This document shows positions 19,847-29,423 of a stretch of DNA of 29,423 nucleotides, in pieces. Below the pieces are notes generated by a model. That model did not search any database and was not told the origin of the DNA. It saw only the letters and a list, made by a program, of their open reading frames with translations. The number at the start of each line of letters is the position of its first letter. The stretch's first letter is position 1. Both the position numbers and the translations under genes were made by a program. This DNA is from Usnea hakonensis (lineage: Eukaryota; Ascomycota; Lecanoromycetes; Lecanorales; Parmeliaceae): assembly GCA_013423325.1 (NCBI GenBank), contig BLJB01000563.1, positions 1 to 29,423 of the forward strand, given 5' to 3'.

Positions 19847-20953
19847 CTACATCCTCTCTGCTGCATGCATTTTGTGTTGAGCGTAAATGACTGGGTTCTC
19901 ATCGAGATTGGTTTCTTGATATGTCAGAGTTCCAAATGAAATCAAGCTTCCAGAATCGACAACTGTCTGCTGAACCGCGGTAGATGCGCACTGCTGACAA
20001 TACTTAGTAATAGGGCATAAATCCCCGAATAGTGATAGGCACTGATGACCGCAAGCCAATTCCTTCTCACATCGAAGAGAACAAGGCAAAATCTCACAAG
20101 GAGCCGCGCATGACACTTTTGCAATATCCTTGGTGGCAGCATCCAGCCGAGCAAGGTTGCGGACATAGCGCGCATTGCTCACTACATTGCTTGGTACATG
20201 TCGCATGGCAGCAGCTCTGAAAGCAGGGTGAGCCGCACGGTGGACACGGGCTGTCTCCATGACAGTTGGCTGCGCAAAAGTGGGCACAGGTCGATCTAAT
20301 TCGCCCGCATGTGGCATTGTAGCAACAATGGTTCTGAACTTCAAGACCCTTGGGACGACAAGCATTGCATGGCTTGTGACACTGGTGACCCCTATGTTGA
20401 GCTCTTCTTGGAGGGCGTCGGCCAGGAAGCTGAAGACTACAGTCGCTCGACGGCCAGCTATCCCATGCAAGAAGACATAGACGTTGGCAACAACCTACTT
20501 GAGCAGCATTGAGAATAGGACATCTTTGTGGATGATGGCCTTAAGGAAAGGCACCAGGATGGTCAGTAAAATGTCATTTTTCTCCGTTGGCCTGTGCAGA
20601 TGTAATAGTCAGCATCGCGACTCAAGGTGAACGTACCATTTATCGGTGCAGTCTGCAAGGTACACCACTGTAGACTAGGTCCTAGGCACTCCGGAGTATA
20701 CGTACGCAAGGAAGAGCTCTGTGAGCTTGACAATCTCGGCAGCGCGTGTAAGTCCTCCTTCAGAGGCTAACTCAGTGATGACGCGATGGGTAGTTGATGC
20801 ATCACGAAGCTGAATAAGTCGATGAGATGTTTGGAAGAAATCTGTGGCTTGTGTGCGGCTCAGAGGTCGTGCAATGGCAGAACGAGGGATCCTGCGGGAC
20901 CAAGCATCCAGTACTTGGTCCATATCTTTGTCTTTGACTGTTTGGATAGTCAT
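19847..20953 (-). pseudogene. Internally deleted NFX1-type zinc-finger helicase relic
   Basis: The N-terminal exon is 20953-20706 (ATG, TIQTVKDKDMDQVLDAW, then ITELASEGGLTRAAEIV). A 114-nt intron (20705-20592; GTACGT donor, GCTGAC branch, TGCACAG acceptor) leads to NDILLTILVPFLKAIIHKDV. A single TAG follows LLK, then coding resumes (VVANVYVFLHGIAGRRATVV, ending near 20398). From about 20390 to 20115, in another frame, come NFX1-type zinc fingers: GHQCHKPCNAC, CAHFCAANCHGDSPCPPC and CTKQCSEQCALCPQPC. The frame then shifts back for CAAPCEILPCSLRCEKELACGHQC, KYCQQCA and a degraded tail (LTYQETNLDENPV) to 19847. Intact relatives carry an RNA-helicase core of well over 1000 residues between these parts, and it is absent here. 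Identity of the zinc fingers is firm; assignment of the N-terminal exons to the same gene rests on remembered family pattern and order. Confidence 0.8.
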
Positions 20954-21798
20954 GGCTATTGAAGGTGAGGATTTGACAAAGAGAGGATGGAATGGTATCA
21001 ATAGATACAAAGCGAAACAATCAAGCACTTGAGGATAGTTTCAGAATCTGCTCCCTATCCTCCATGTTATTTCGCGATAGACATAAGAAGGAGTCTTGCG
21101 GTGCGGTAGTTGTAAGCCTGGTGTACAGAGCGCTGTTGATGTACTTGAATTCGGTTATACTAAACAGCCTACGCCAGGATCAAATGGAGCCACAGTATGG
21201 TCATGCCGATCAAATCAACATATGGAGTCCTCTTGTAGTCTCACGACATGGCGCTGATGTTGGCGGACATCCTTCCCCAAGCTTTGGCTAGCTGTACCCT
21301 CTCCACGTAGATGCAATATTTCGCTACATTGACGGGAAAATCAAGTCTAAGGATAATGAAAGCCTGCCCTTTACAGGCATAAACGGCGAGAGATGTCCAT
21401 AATCCTGCCACAAGATGTCGAGCAAAAGATCGGTCTGTATCGAACGTTTGAGCAGCATCCTCACTCGCACGGTGCTGTTCACTTTAGGCAAGATTGGGAG
21501 CATTACAGCGTATGGAATATAGACTTTGAAATGAAAACCATTGCGACACGGAGACAATAAAGGCGAGGAGGAGGTCTGTGGATGAATTTATGAGGTGGCC
21601 ACAGAATCATGGTCGTCCCTCATGGAGAAGGAAAGAAAGAGGTGTACCTAGAGGTAACTGCGGCTCAAGTTGCCATTAGCGGGCCTCTCCACTTAGGAAG
21701 GTTTGCCGAGAGGTCTGGAACAAACGAGCATGTACACATGGTCTACAACATACTGTATCGGAAGATCTGGCGTTATCTGTCATGCTTTTGACGACATC
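20954..21798. promoter_or_regulatory. Divergent spacer between the NFX1 relic and RCM1
   Basis: About 845 bp between opposite starts at 20953 (minus) and 21799 (plus). It should hold the RCM1 promoter. A minus-strand open frame at 21324-21557 (starting TTG) is mildly protein-like but unassigned. Confidence 0.4.
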
Positions 21799-23520
21799 AT
21801 GTCACTGTACTACGATGCAGCGCCTCTACTGCTGGCCAATTCAGAGCAAACAGGCTCCTTGAAATCCCGCATCTTCAACTCCAAGAGCCACAAGTCACCT
21901 CCAAAGCAGATCTTCGCTTTGGTGAGCGAGGCAACCAAATGGAGCCCAGTCTTGTCCGAGGTCGTTGAGAAATCCCAGCTCTTGCAGTTGGAGCGTAAAG
22001 TACGTTCAAGCGACCTGTCGCCCCCTGGAATGGTACTGACTGACCAGAAGGCTTGTGTCAATTAGCTGTCTCCGACCCTCGCCCTCTTACTAGTTTATGA
22101 CCTCCTTCTTACCAAACGAGGCATCTCCGCTCCATCATCGCATCCCCTACGACTTGCTGTTGAGAGACACAAGGCTCGGCTCCATGCAGAGCTCACCAAA
22201 ACAAGATTGAGAAATGGAGTTCCATCCATAGAAGCTCTACGAGCACAGATAGAGGGCGGAGAAGAGCAGGCACGCGGTAAGACTGCGGCCAGTGGGACCG
22301 AGAGCGAATCTCGGCTCGGGGACTGGCCTCATCCTCGATGGGTACGAATCAATACGATCAAGTCCGACCTGGACGAGCAAATGCGGACTACATTCGCCCA
22401 CTACGAAAGATCCGAGTCTCTCAAGGATATCCTAGCGTGTTCTCCGCCTTTCCAGGAGAAATGTGTATATGTTGACAAGCATGTTCCGAACCTACTGGCT
22501 CTGTCGCCTGTCACAAACCTATTAAAGACCTCTGCGTACCTCAACGGAGCAATCATTTTACAAGATAAAGCCTCATGCTTTCCCGTCTGCCTTCTAAACC
22601 CGCAATTGGAAGATGGTGATTCTCTGGACGCTTGTGCTGCTCCAGGAAACAAGACTACGCATCTTGCTGCCGTCCTTCACGATCAATGTCGAGCTGCCGC
22701 AAGACCCCAGATTTACGCCTGCGAACGGGACAGGAGTCGAGCTTTAACATTGCTCACGCTTCTCCATACCGCCGGCGCTCAGCATCATGTTACAGTGAAG
22801 GCGGGCCAAGACTTTCTAAAGATCGATCCGGCTAAGGCTCCCTGGAATGGCATTGGAACGCTTCTCCTGGACCCGAGCTGCTCAGGTAGTGGGATAGTGG
22901 GACGCGATGATACTTTGAATATTGTCCTCCCCCGTAAGCAGGCCAATGTTCTGCTCGGAGGGCCGTCCAAGAAGCGAAAAAGAAGACCCGCTGCCAAAAG
23001 CACTTCAGAAAGCCACGATGTACCAGAAGAGATCCAAAACAGCGGGGAAAAGTCTTCAGCACAGCTTTCTATCCGACTTGAAGCCTTATCAGTGTTCCAG
23101 CTCAAGCTCCTTCTGCACGCGTTCCACTTTCCCAGAGCTCGCAGGATTACGTATTCCACTTGTTCCCTCCATTCAGAGGAGAATGAGCACGTCGTAATGA
23201 AGGCACTGGAGTCTTCGATCGCCCAAGAAAGAGGTTGGCAGATATTGCGAAGAGAAGAGCAGACTTCTGGGATGAGAGTTTGGAACATCAGAGGGAAGGC
23301 AGATGCATGCATGAACATTGCAAAGGATAAAGAAATCGACAGCAGAGAGATTGCTGATGCTTGTATCAGATGTGAGAAAGGCACGGAAGAGGGTACTCAA
23401 GGGTTCTTCGTCGCAGGCTTTGTGAGAAAGCTTGAAAATTCTGGGACGGGACAGTTGATAGATCAGGAATGGGAAGGCTTTAGCGATAGTGGAAGCACCT
23501 CTTCAGCATCCAAGACATGA
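21799..23520 (+). CDS. RCM1: 25S/28S rRNA cytosine-5 methyltransferase (Rcm1/NSUN5 family)
   Basis: Two exons, 21799-21999 and 22066-23520, with a 66-nt intron (GTACGT donor, ACTGACC branch, TTAG acceptor, phase 0), giving 551 aa. The N-terminus (MSLYYDAAPLLLA) and LLLVYDLLL match this family. AdoMet-binding motif DACAAPGNKT starts at about residue 255. DPSCSGSG holds the release Cys (about 339) and YSTCSLHSEENE holds the catalytic Cys (about 433). A basic nuclear or nucleolar targeting-like stretch (KKRKRR) sits in an insert between them. In yeast Rcm1 methylates C2278 of 25S rRNA during large-subunit assembly in the nucleolus. The gene looks intact. The C-terminal 60 residues after the fold are acidic and Ser-rich. 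Confidence 0.92.
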
Positions 23521-24999
23521 GCCTCAGTTGTCCGTCCTTGGTATCAAGGGCACTCCTTCAGAACCGCAAGACGCATACGCAAGCTTCAGCTAGAGGCTTC
23601 CAACACTTGCGAGACTTGTCCCATCCAGCAGCTCAACCCGCTACGGGCAAGATCTTACCTAATACCCCTGAGCTAAATCTGACACCAGCCAAGCCACGGC
23701 GAAAATATCCCTTTTCAGGTTAAGAATAGCTATCTCAGTACTTCACAACAAGAAAACATGGTCCTACTTATCTATCCGTCCCTTCAACTCTATCTCTACG
23801 AACACCTAGCCAATTTCTACCTCGCTCACCCCCTTTTCTTTCAATAGCACGCTGCATGTCCGGGAACCGGTTTCTCGCTTCCGGTCTCGCGCCCACTATT
23901 TCACATTCCATTGTACTTTAGTCAACGTCCATACTGACACGGCTCAAGCAAGCTGAAAGGGCTCGCGGTGCCTAAAGATCCCCATTTCTATACCCTTGTC
24001 ACTTTCCGGCCCTCAACTCAAACAGGTGCATAATTGGAAACTGAGCGTGGTAGGAGGTTCAGGCCGCTTACTTAGGGCCTGGGACGGGCTTGAATCCGCT
24101 GAATGAAACCGTGATGGAGAGCTGGGGTTTTTTGATCCGACGCAAGATTTGAGCCGTCCGTCTCTCGAATAGCTTGCTTCCTTCCCCTGATTTGGGAGGT
24201 AGATGTAGTATCTCAGATACCGATTGCGTGCGCAAGGGAAGGTTGTGATACTACATTTTTATGCAGGTGGAGCTGAGTGGACGGACTCCTTTGTTCGTGA
24301 TTTCTTGACTGGTGCGACGAGGCTGTTTGAGGAGGTGGGTGAGGGAAGTGGGGAGATGGGGTATGTGCCGTATTAAGGGAGGTAAGCATGGGGCTTCGGT
24401 CCAGTTAGGGGGCTTGCTGGTATTGCGGACGGAGGAGTTGAGACATAGGTTGTTTGGAATGGAGGGTAGGTGCCTTTGCACTAAGGAGCCCATGGACAAA
24501 GTTGGCGCGTTGCGGAGGATGGCGTCGGTCAAATTGGATGTGAGAAGTATTGATAATCTTTCTATGGACGGGTCACGCGCTCTAAGCTGGTTTTACAAGG
24601 TATGGTACACTTCTTTTCTTTCTCCACTATCAAAACCTTTCCCGTCTCATGTGTCCAAGCGATCCACTCGACTGTCTGCCATTCTCCTCGCAGCTATCCC
24701 GTGCCCTTTGGCACTCTCACCTCATTCCTGTTCTCGTATTATGTTGCTCCTCGACGGTTTCCCTCATTCCGTCCAGGCTTACTTCGTGTTTAGTACAGTC
24801 GCCGCTTACCAGCGACGGCCCGAGGTCTATTGATTTCGTCCCATAGTTTCATAGTCTCATACACATCCCACTCAAACGTCGATTTTCGAAACCAGCTCGA
24901 ACAACAGGGTTGACTTCCAACCCGACCCAGCGTCCAGCACTGGTCTTGAAAATCCTCGAGTCGACTCCTTGCGCCCTTACGGTCGTTGATGGCCGTCGT
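23521..24999. other. Long intergenic region, no confident gene
   Basis: A 68-codon frame starts at 23517, overlapping the RCM1 stop as ATGA, and is most likely 3' untranslated sequence. A C-rich minus-strand frame near 24251-24490, with an in-frame ATG, could encode about 80 residues but has no recognised motif. Confidence 0.4.
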
Positions 25000-25212
25000 C
25001 TAGAATTCATGGCAGAAATGTGCCAGGTCTCGTCGAGCTGCTGATGACCTCCTCTTTGACTTTCTAGGCGCGGTGTGCTGTTTCAGCCAGCTGGAAAGGG
25101 AGCCCACGAGGTTCTGGCGCCGCACTTCGCGTTCCCAGTCATGGGACTTGCGGCGGGCGGTGCGGGGGGCGCGGATGTCGTAGATGGGGTCTTGGAATAC
25201 GATTTTTGGCAT
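25000..25212 (-). CDS. Small basic hypothetical protein (70 aa)
   Basis: ATG at 25212 in a good context (CCACAATGCC). The first 30 codons end overwhelmingly in C (for example the run encoding YDIRAPRTARR), the coding signature of confirmed genes in this window. The product is strongly basic (many Arg and Lys), with no signal peptide or membrane helix. No family is recognised. It may be a complete short gene or the first exon of a longer one. Confidence 0.5.
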   Translation of the reverse strand: MPKIVFQDPIYDIRAPRTARRKSHDWEREVRRQNLVGSLSSWLKQHTAPRKSKRRSSAARRDLAHFCHEF

Positions 25213-25599
25213 TGTGGAGGGAGGAGGGAGGTTGTGGATGAAGTGTTGCTGTGCTGGGATGTTATTGCGATATTGAATTGATTATTGATTGCTAAGATGA
25301 TGAACGTTTCTTCGTTGACTAGTGAATGCTGATGTTTGTAAACCGAAAATATTGCTTTTTGGCTTCGCTCTTCAGCGAGCAGGAAGGCATGAATTATAAA
25401 GACGAGCATCGCATACGCAAGTACATCTGACACAACCTCAGGCGATGATAATCGCGTCATCATAATACTTAGTCATGGCAGGCAGATGGCATAAGATCAG
25501 CGCTTACGACTAACCTGAAACAATGCGACAGGCGTTGCACCGACAAAATCAAATAAATCATGGCCCAAAACTATGCGACAGGGGTGGTTTGACCACGCG
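25213..25599. other. Intergenic, nothing recognised
   Basis: Upstream flank of the 70-aa ORF. The overlapping minus-strand frame 25083-25463 is judged a shadow of that ORF. Confidence 0.4.
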
Positions 25600-25821
25600 C
25601 TACCTAAGCGATGCTTGATCATTTGAAGCTCTCTGCCAGGCTGCCACATGATTTTCATAACCGCAGCTATCGGCGATTTTCTCTTTCTTTCTCACATCCT
25701 TCTGGAAGAATCTCAGATATTTGCATGGAGCCGAGGGCAGATCTGACGCTTCATGCACATGCAGCTGAAACGCACATGCTCGGTTGAGCATATTTTGATG
25801 CGAAATGGGTTGCTGAGACAT
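25600..25821 (-). CDS. Possible small hypothetical protein (73 aa)
   Basis: ATG at 25821 (MSQQPISHQNMLNRAC). The frame is open further upstream, but that part looks like a C/T-rich untranslated leader. The middle is charged and helical (YLRFFQKDVRKKEKIAD) and two Cys flank it. No family is recognised and it could be chance. Confidence 0.35.
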   Translation of the reverse strand: MSQQPISHQNMLNRACAFQLHVHEASDLPSAPCKYLRFFQKDVRKKEKIADSCGYENHVAAWQRASNDQASLR

Positions 25822-26357
25822 CCAATGAATTGGTGTAGAGTACTTTTGTGGCAACGTGGCCGATTGGAGTAGCGAGATTTGCGTGGGGAGCAATGTGTGA
25901 TGGTGGCGTGGGAATGGGACGACTGTATGTTTACTTTTGTGAGAGGTGGTTGCGATTTGCGATGGTTTTGTGTGTGTTTTTGTGTTTGTATATGAGAGAT
26001 TTGGGTGGAGTGGATGGATGGGAAAGAGAGGTGAAATGAAGGAGCTGGTTTTGGTGGAGGCGAAATGGCGAGCCAAGGGCTTTTGGGTTCCTGCATATAG
26101 GGCTGAGGGTACTTTGGTGGGGCTCGCTACCTTATTTGTTTTTTAGCGTCTTCGTTTGGTTGTCGATGATGTAGTGGATTATGACGTGTGAGGGCAAATC
26201 AGTATTCACACGACATCATGCTTTGCTCGGCTTCAAGCTTCATCATAGCACCCTCCGCTACCACAACTACTTCCTTTCGAAGAATAATAAATCTCTTAAC
26301 CATCAAATACGAAATCAATTCTAGCCTAGCACTCACTTACTCAATTCATAAGCAAAC
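25822..26357. promoter_or_regulatory. Divergent spacer, promoter region of the 26.4-kb gene
   Basis: G-rich on the plus strand at 25860-26130 (C/T-rich on the minus strand, probably a leader). It is followed by an AC-rich 5' leader before the ATG at 26358. No specific motif is claimed. Confidence 0.4.
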
Positions 26358-27000
26358 ATGTCTGCCTCACACGACACCGACGCAGTCAGCAACCAGGGTG
26401 AATTCCACGCCCACGTCCCACGCGATGAGCCTATGAGCGAGCCAAAAGTACCTACGTTCCCCTCCTCCTCACATCTAACCCCAACCCCATCACTAACAAC
26501 CTCTGCAGCACAAGGCTGGCATCCTAGTCGGCAACGACACCGCCCCAGAATTCCACGCCAAAACCCTCCCTCCTGGCTCCGCCCCAGCCGACCGCACCTT
26601 CACCCCCAACACTACATCCGAAGTCCCCGGCCAGGCCGATAACTCCTCCGTCGAGCGGGACCATGGTAAAGAATCTACTAAAACGACTGCTTCGTCTACC
26701 CTTGGTGGCGCCACTTCCGGCGACCTACACTCGGGATTGGGACATCCGGGTAGTGGTATGACGAGCAATGAGCTGAGACATGAAGGCGCTCACACGAATA
26801 AGAAGCATGGAGGCGGCGGTGGGGGATTGGCGGGCGTGGGGGCGAGTGTGCCCAGTAGTAATCAGATGGTTGATACGGATACGCAGCCTAAGGAGAGGGC
26901 GTTGGAGAAGGAAGAGGGGAGTCTTGCGGGGACGAGGGGGGATAAGGGGGAGGAGTATCCACAGCCGCCGGCGCAGAATAGGGAGCCTGAGAGTGCGTAG
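26358..27000 (+). CDS. Conserved fungal protein of unknown function (193 aa)
   Basis: Two exons, 26358-26447 and 26509-27000, with a 61-nt intron (GTACCT donor, CACTAAC branch, CTGCAG acceptor, phase 0). The joined protein carries phrases I recognise from a widespread uncharacterised Pezizomycotina family: HKAGILVGNDTAPEFHAKTL, LPPGSAPADRTFTPN, SEVPGQADN and TSNELRHEGAHTNKK. It then has a Gly-rich GGGLAGVGA stretch and a terminal PESA. It is hydrophilic, disordered-looking, with no signal peptide or helix, like small stress- or conidiation-type proteins; that role is a guess. Codons are C-ending in the first half of exon 2 and G-ending in the second half. Confidence 0.85.
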
Positions 27001-27885
27001 AGGTTGTGAGGGAATCTCATCGATTGCCGTCTGATGATGGGTTCCTCTGAAGAACCTGTGTCTTGTGCTGTGGAAGATACTGTGGCTTCCATAGATGCCG
27101 AAGAGCCAGGGAAGTGGCTCGATGAATTGTCATACATAGGGAATGACATTCCATTTCTTGCCGTGGCTTCAAGACGTCCATGTAAGCCTTTGGCAACGAG
27201 ATCTACTTTGTTCCCTTGGAGGTAGTTTTGACGAGCAGAGATGGTAACGATGGGCAATCCTCTGATTCACCAATCATGTACCATTACCAAGCACTACCTA
27301 CTTACCTTTCGCATTGTGCATTTTCTTAAAACTTAGGGCTACGGCTATCGCGCTTGTTGATCGAATCAGAGAAAAGCCAGGCACTTACCGGTCCGGCCCT
27401 TTTCTCCTCACATCCATACTTTACTTTTTTCCCCTCGATCATTATTGTACTATCTTCATGGATGTGCAACTTGGTAGCATCCTATGACCATGGCAGAGTA
27501 TCGACCATTGAAAGCCTGAGGGCGTCTAGAGCTGAGCGAGAAATCTTACCGTCGCCTGCTATCTCAGATATGAAAAGCCACTTTTGACTAAAAGCATCCC
27601 GTCACCGCCCCCCCTTGTTACTGCTAATGATGACTCGAGTTGGAATACGATGTTACCTTCCGCACTAGTTCTATAGCTCTCTGTTTATACATGCCTGCTA
27701 GAGTTTCACTCTAATCTCTCCTCAATCTCAATCCTCATGCAAACAGACTGAGCCTTCTCCTATCATTCGCATTCTTCTAAACATCGCAAGTCTCTTCATT
27801 GCTTTCCTCTAGACTTTGGAGCGCTGTAGGTTTCTTTTCTTTTTGTCTCCTCTAGCACTGCAATCAGTCATCCCAGGTCCCAGCA
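27001..27885. promoter_or_regulatory. Spacer and 5' leader of the NmrA-like gene
   Basis: 3' flank of the preceding gene, then a pyrimidine-rich (CT) stretch at about 27700-27860 typical of fungal core promoters and leaders just before the ATG at 27886. A 63-codon plus frame at 27034-27225 is not supported. Confidence 0.45.
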
Positions 27886-28992
27886 ATGGCAGTAATTCTC
27901 AAGAACATAATCGTCATTGGGGTAAACTATACCCCTCCCCCCCCCCCAACTGATAAAATCTAACACCCCCCTTTAGGCCTCCGGCAATCTCGGTCCCTCC
28001 ATCCTCTCGGCCCTCGATTCCAACCCCCGTTTCGCAGGCGACATCGAAGTCCTCTCCCGTGCCTCCTCCAAAACCACATTCCCTCCCCACATCAAAATCC
28101 ACCGCGTCTCCGACTCCTATCCGTTCGACGAGCTCGTCGCCGCTTTCAAAGACCAAGATGTCATTGTCAATATGGCTCCCATTTCTGAAGTTGCCACGCA
28201 CAAAACGATCATTGATGCGGCTCTTAAAGCGGGGGTGAAGAGGATCGTGTTGAGCGAATTTGGCACAAACGTGCCGGAATTGCAGACGACGGAGCCATTG
28301 GCGAATGTCTACAAGGGAAAAGTGGAAATCCGGAAATACATCGAGAGCAAAGAAGGCCAAGGACTGACGTGGACGGGGTTGATAGTTGGAGCGTTCTTTG
28401 ACTGGTATGCAACACCCACTCCTTCTTCACCGCTCCCACATCATCTCACCCCAACCAATCGCGCAGGGGCCTCGAAGACGGCATCCTCGGCTTCGACCTC
28501 AAGACCCGAACGGCCACCATCTCCGACTCCGGCACCGCCCTCACCAACTTCACCCTCCTCGCCACCGCGGGCCTCGCCACCGTCGCCATCCTCGACAAAC
28601 CAGCCGAAACGGCAGACAGATACGTCTTCATCCATTCCTTCCGCACCACCCAGAATGAGATCCTCTCCGCACTACAGACTGTCACGCACCAGACTTGGAC
28701 TGTGAAGCACACTACTTGTGAGGAGGAGAGTAGGGTTGGGAAGGAGAGGTTGGAGAGGGGGGATTGGGAGGGTGTGGGGCAGGCGATTATGGGGGCGGCT
28801 TATAGGGGGGGACGGTATGATTTTGCGGAGGGGAGGGTGTTGGATAATGGGTTGTTGGGGTTGCCGACGGGGGAGGATTTGAGGGGGACGGTGGAGAGGG
28901 TTGTGAGGGGGGAGTTGGAGAGGGAGGTGGGGCCGGATGCGATGATGATTACGGAGGATTTGCCGGTGTTGGAGAGGCCGAGGTTTGAGTAG
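27886..28992 (+). CDS. NmrA-like / isoflavone-reductase-like NAD(P)-binding protein
   Basis: Three exons: 27886-27921, 27977-28404 and 28467-28992. Introns are 55 nt (GTAAAC, CTAAC, TTTAG) and 62 nt (GTATGC, CGCAG), giving 329 aa. A Rossmann dinucleotide site is split by the first intron: IIVIG then ASGNLG, i.e. GASGNLG. It is followed by DVIVNMAP and the family motif AGVKRIVLSEFG. A mid-protein WTGLIVGAFFDWGLEDG matches NmrA-type proteins (typically FDW or GxFxDW). Family members are NAD(P)-dependent reductases of phenolic compounds or redox-sensing regulators such as NmrA. The active-site Lys/Tyr of a classical reductase is not clearly present, so its activity is uncertain. Codon ending switches sharply from C to G within exon 3. 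Confidence 0.88.
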
Positions 28993-29100
28993 TGGGGGTT
29001 TGGGGGTGTTTGGATAGCTATTTCTATGTTGTTGTTGTTTTTTGTACATAGCGTCTCTGTGTGAAAGATGTACCTTAGCCATGCTCTCACCGCAATCGAG

Positions 29101-29423
29101 ATGTCTCGACACAAGACACCTTATTCCATGCTACACACCTACCCCCCCAACACTCAATACCCCCTCCCCCTCCCCCTCCCATACCCGCCCCTCCCCTCCG
29201 GCACCCTCTCCCCCCTCCTCCACTCCCCCATCGGCACACCCCCCTCGCCCCCCCTCGCAACCCCATTAAACCCCCCTCCAAACCCCCCCCTCCCCCTCCC
29301 CCTAAACCCCCCATTCTCCCCTCCATACCCCCTCCCACCACCAAACTCCCCCCCTCTCGCCCCACCCCCACCACCAAACTCCCCTCTCGCCCCTCCCCAC
29401 TCCCCCCCTCTAGCCCCTCCCCA
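29101..29423 (+). CDS. Start of a Pro-rich ORF running off the window
   Basis: ATG at 29101, open for 107 codons to the window end with no stop. After a short leader (MSRHKTPYSMLHTY) it is a Pro/Leu/Ser low-complexity sequence with repeated PPLAPP and PNSP-type units. The DNA is more than half C. It could be the first exon of a Pro-rich protein, or a non-coding C-rich repeat that happens to be open, since such C-rich DNA rarely contains stops. Confidence 0.4.
   Translation, partial: MSRHKTPYSMLHTYPPNTQYPLPLPLPYPPLPSGTLSPLLHSPIGTPPSPPLATPLNPPPNPPLPLPLNPPFSPPYPLPPPNSPPLAPPPPPNSPLAPPHSPPLAPP

Noticed and set aside
22785..23384. 199-codon minus frame opposite RCM1
   Set aside because: Antisense of a confirmed methyltransferase exon, with no family features.
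23517..23723. 68-codon ORF overlapping the RCM1 stop as ATGA
   Set aside because: Translational coupling of this kind is not expected for nuclear genes and the sequence looks like 3' untranslated DNA.
25083..25463. 126-codon minus frame
   Set aside because: It overlaps the better supported 70-codon ORF in another frame and has low-complexity Pro/Ala content.
26862..27257. 131-codon minus frame near the end of the 26.4-kb gene
   Set aside because: It starts with TTG, overlaps a confirmed exon antisense and lacks motifs.

Overview
The window looks like nuclear DNA of a filamentous ascomycete (Pezizomycotina; Leotiomycetes is a tentative guess). The reasons are short introns of about 50-80 nt with GTNNGN donors, CTRAY-like branch sites and YAG acceptors; single genes on both strands with no operons; and typical fungal families: a seven-helix rhodopsin-domain protein, a 2EXR/F-box-like protein, a PAQR receptor, a Ser/Thr-rich single-pass membrane protein, an NFX1-type zinc-finger helicase relic and an NmrA-like reductase. 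No rRNA, tRNA, CRISPR array or complete transposon was recognised.

Layout. 1-4.7 kb: a RING protein with two acidic tandem-repeat arrays, a low-complexity block around a run of exactly 100 G, and a coiled-coil ORF interrupted by one in-frame TGA. 4.7-9.7 kb: a 2EXR-like protein (-), a small unknown protein (+), a Cys-rich F-box protein (-) and a PAQR/hemolysin-III protein (-). 9.7-13.7 kb: a decayed gene with an internal stop, then a six-exon rhodopsin-domain membrane protein. 13.7-18.5 kb: a cytidylyltransferase-like protein with a duplicated Pro-rich tail (-) and a Ser/Thr-rich single-pass membrane protein (-) whose frame breaks just after the membrane helix. 19.2-21 kb: a small gene graveyard. 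It holds an internally deleted NFX1-type helicase that keeps the N-terminal exons and the C-terminal zinc fingers but not the helicase core, plus shorter coding-like debris. 21.8-23.5 kb: an intact rRNA m5C methyltransferase (Rcm1/NSUN5). 25-29.4 kb: two possible small proteins, a conserved fungal protein of unknown function with one intron, a three-exon NmrA-like protein, and the start of a Pro-rich ORF that runs off the window.

The genes do not form an obvious pathway or biosynthetic cluster; they read as unrelated single-gene loci. The features that stand out are compositional and evolutionary. Several exons begin with C-ending codons and switch to G-ending codons towards their 3' ends. 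Several ORFs carry a single disabling change (a stop or a frameshift), and one relic arose by loss of a whole helicase core. Exon boundaries were worked out by hand from frame continuity and splice signals. They are strong for the rhodopsin, RCM1, NmrA-like and 26.4-kb genes, and weak for the single-pass membrane protein and the 2EXR-like protein.
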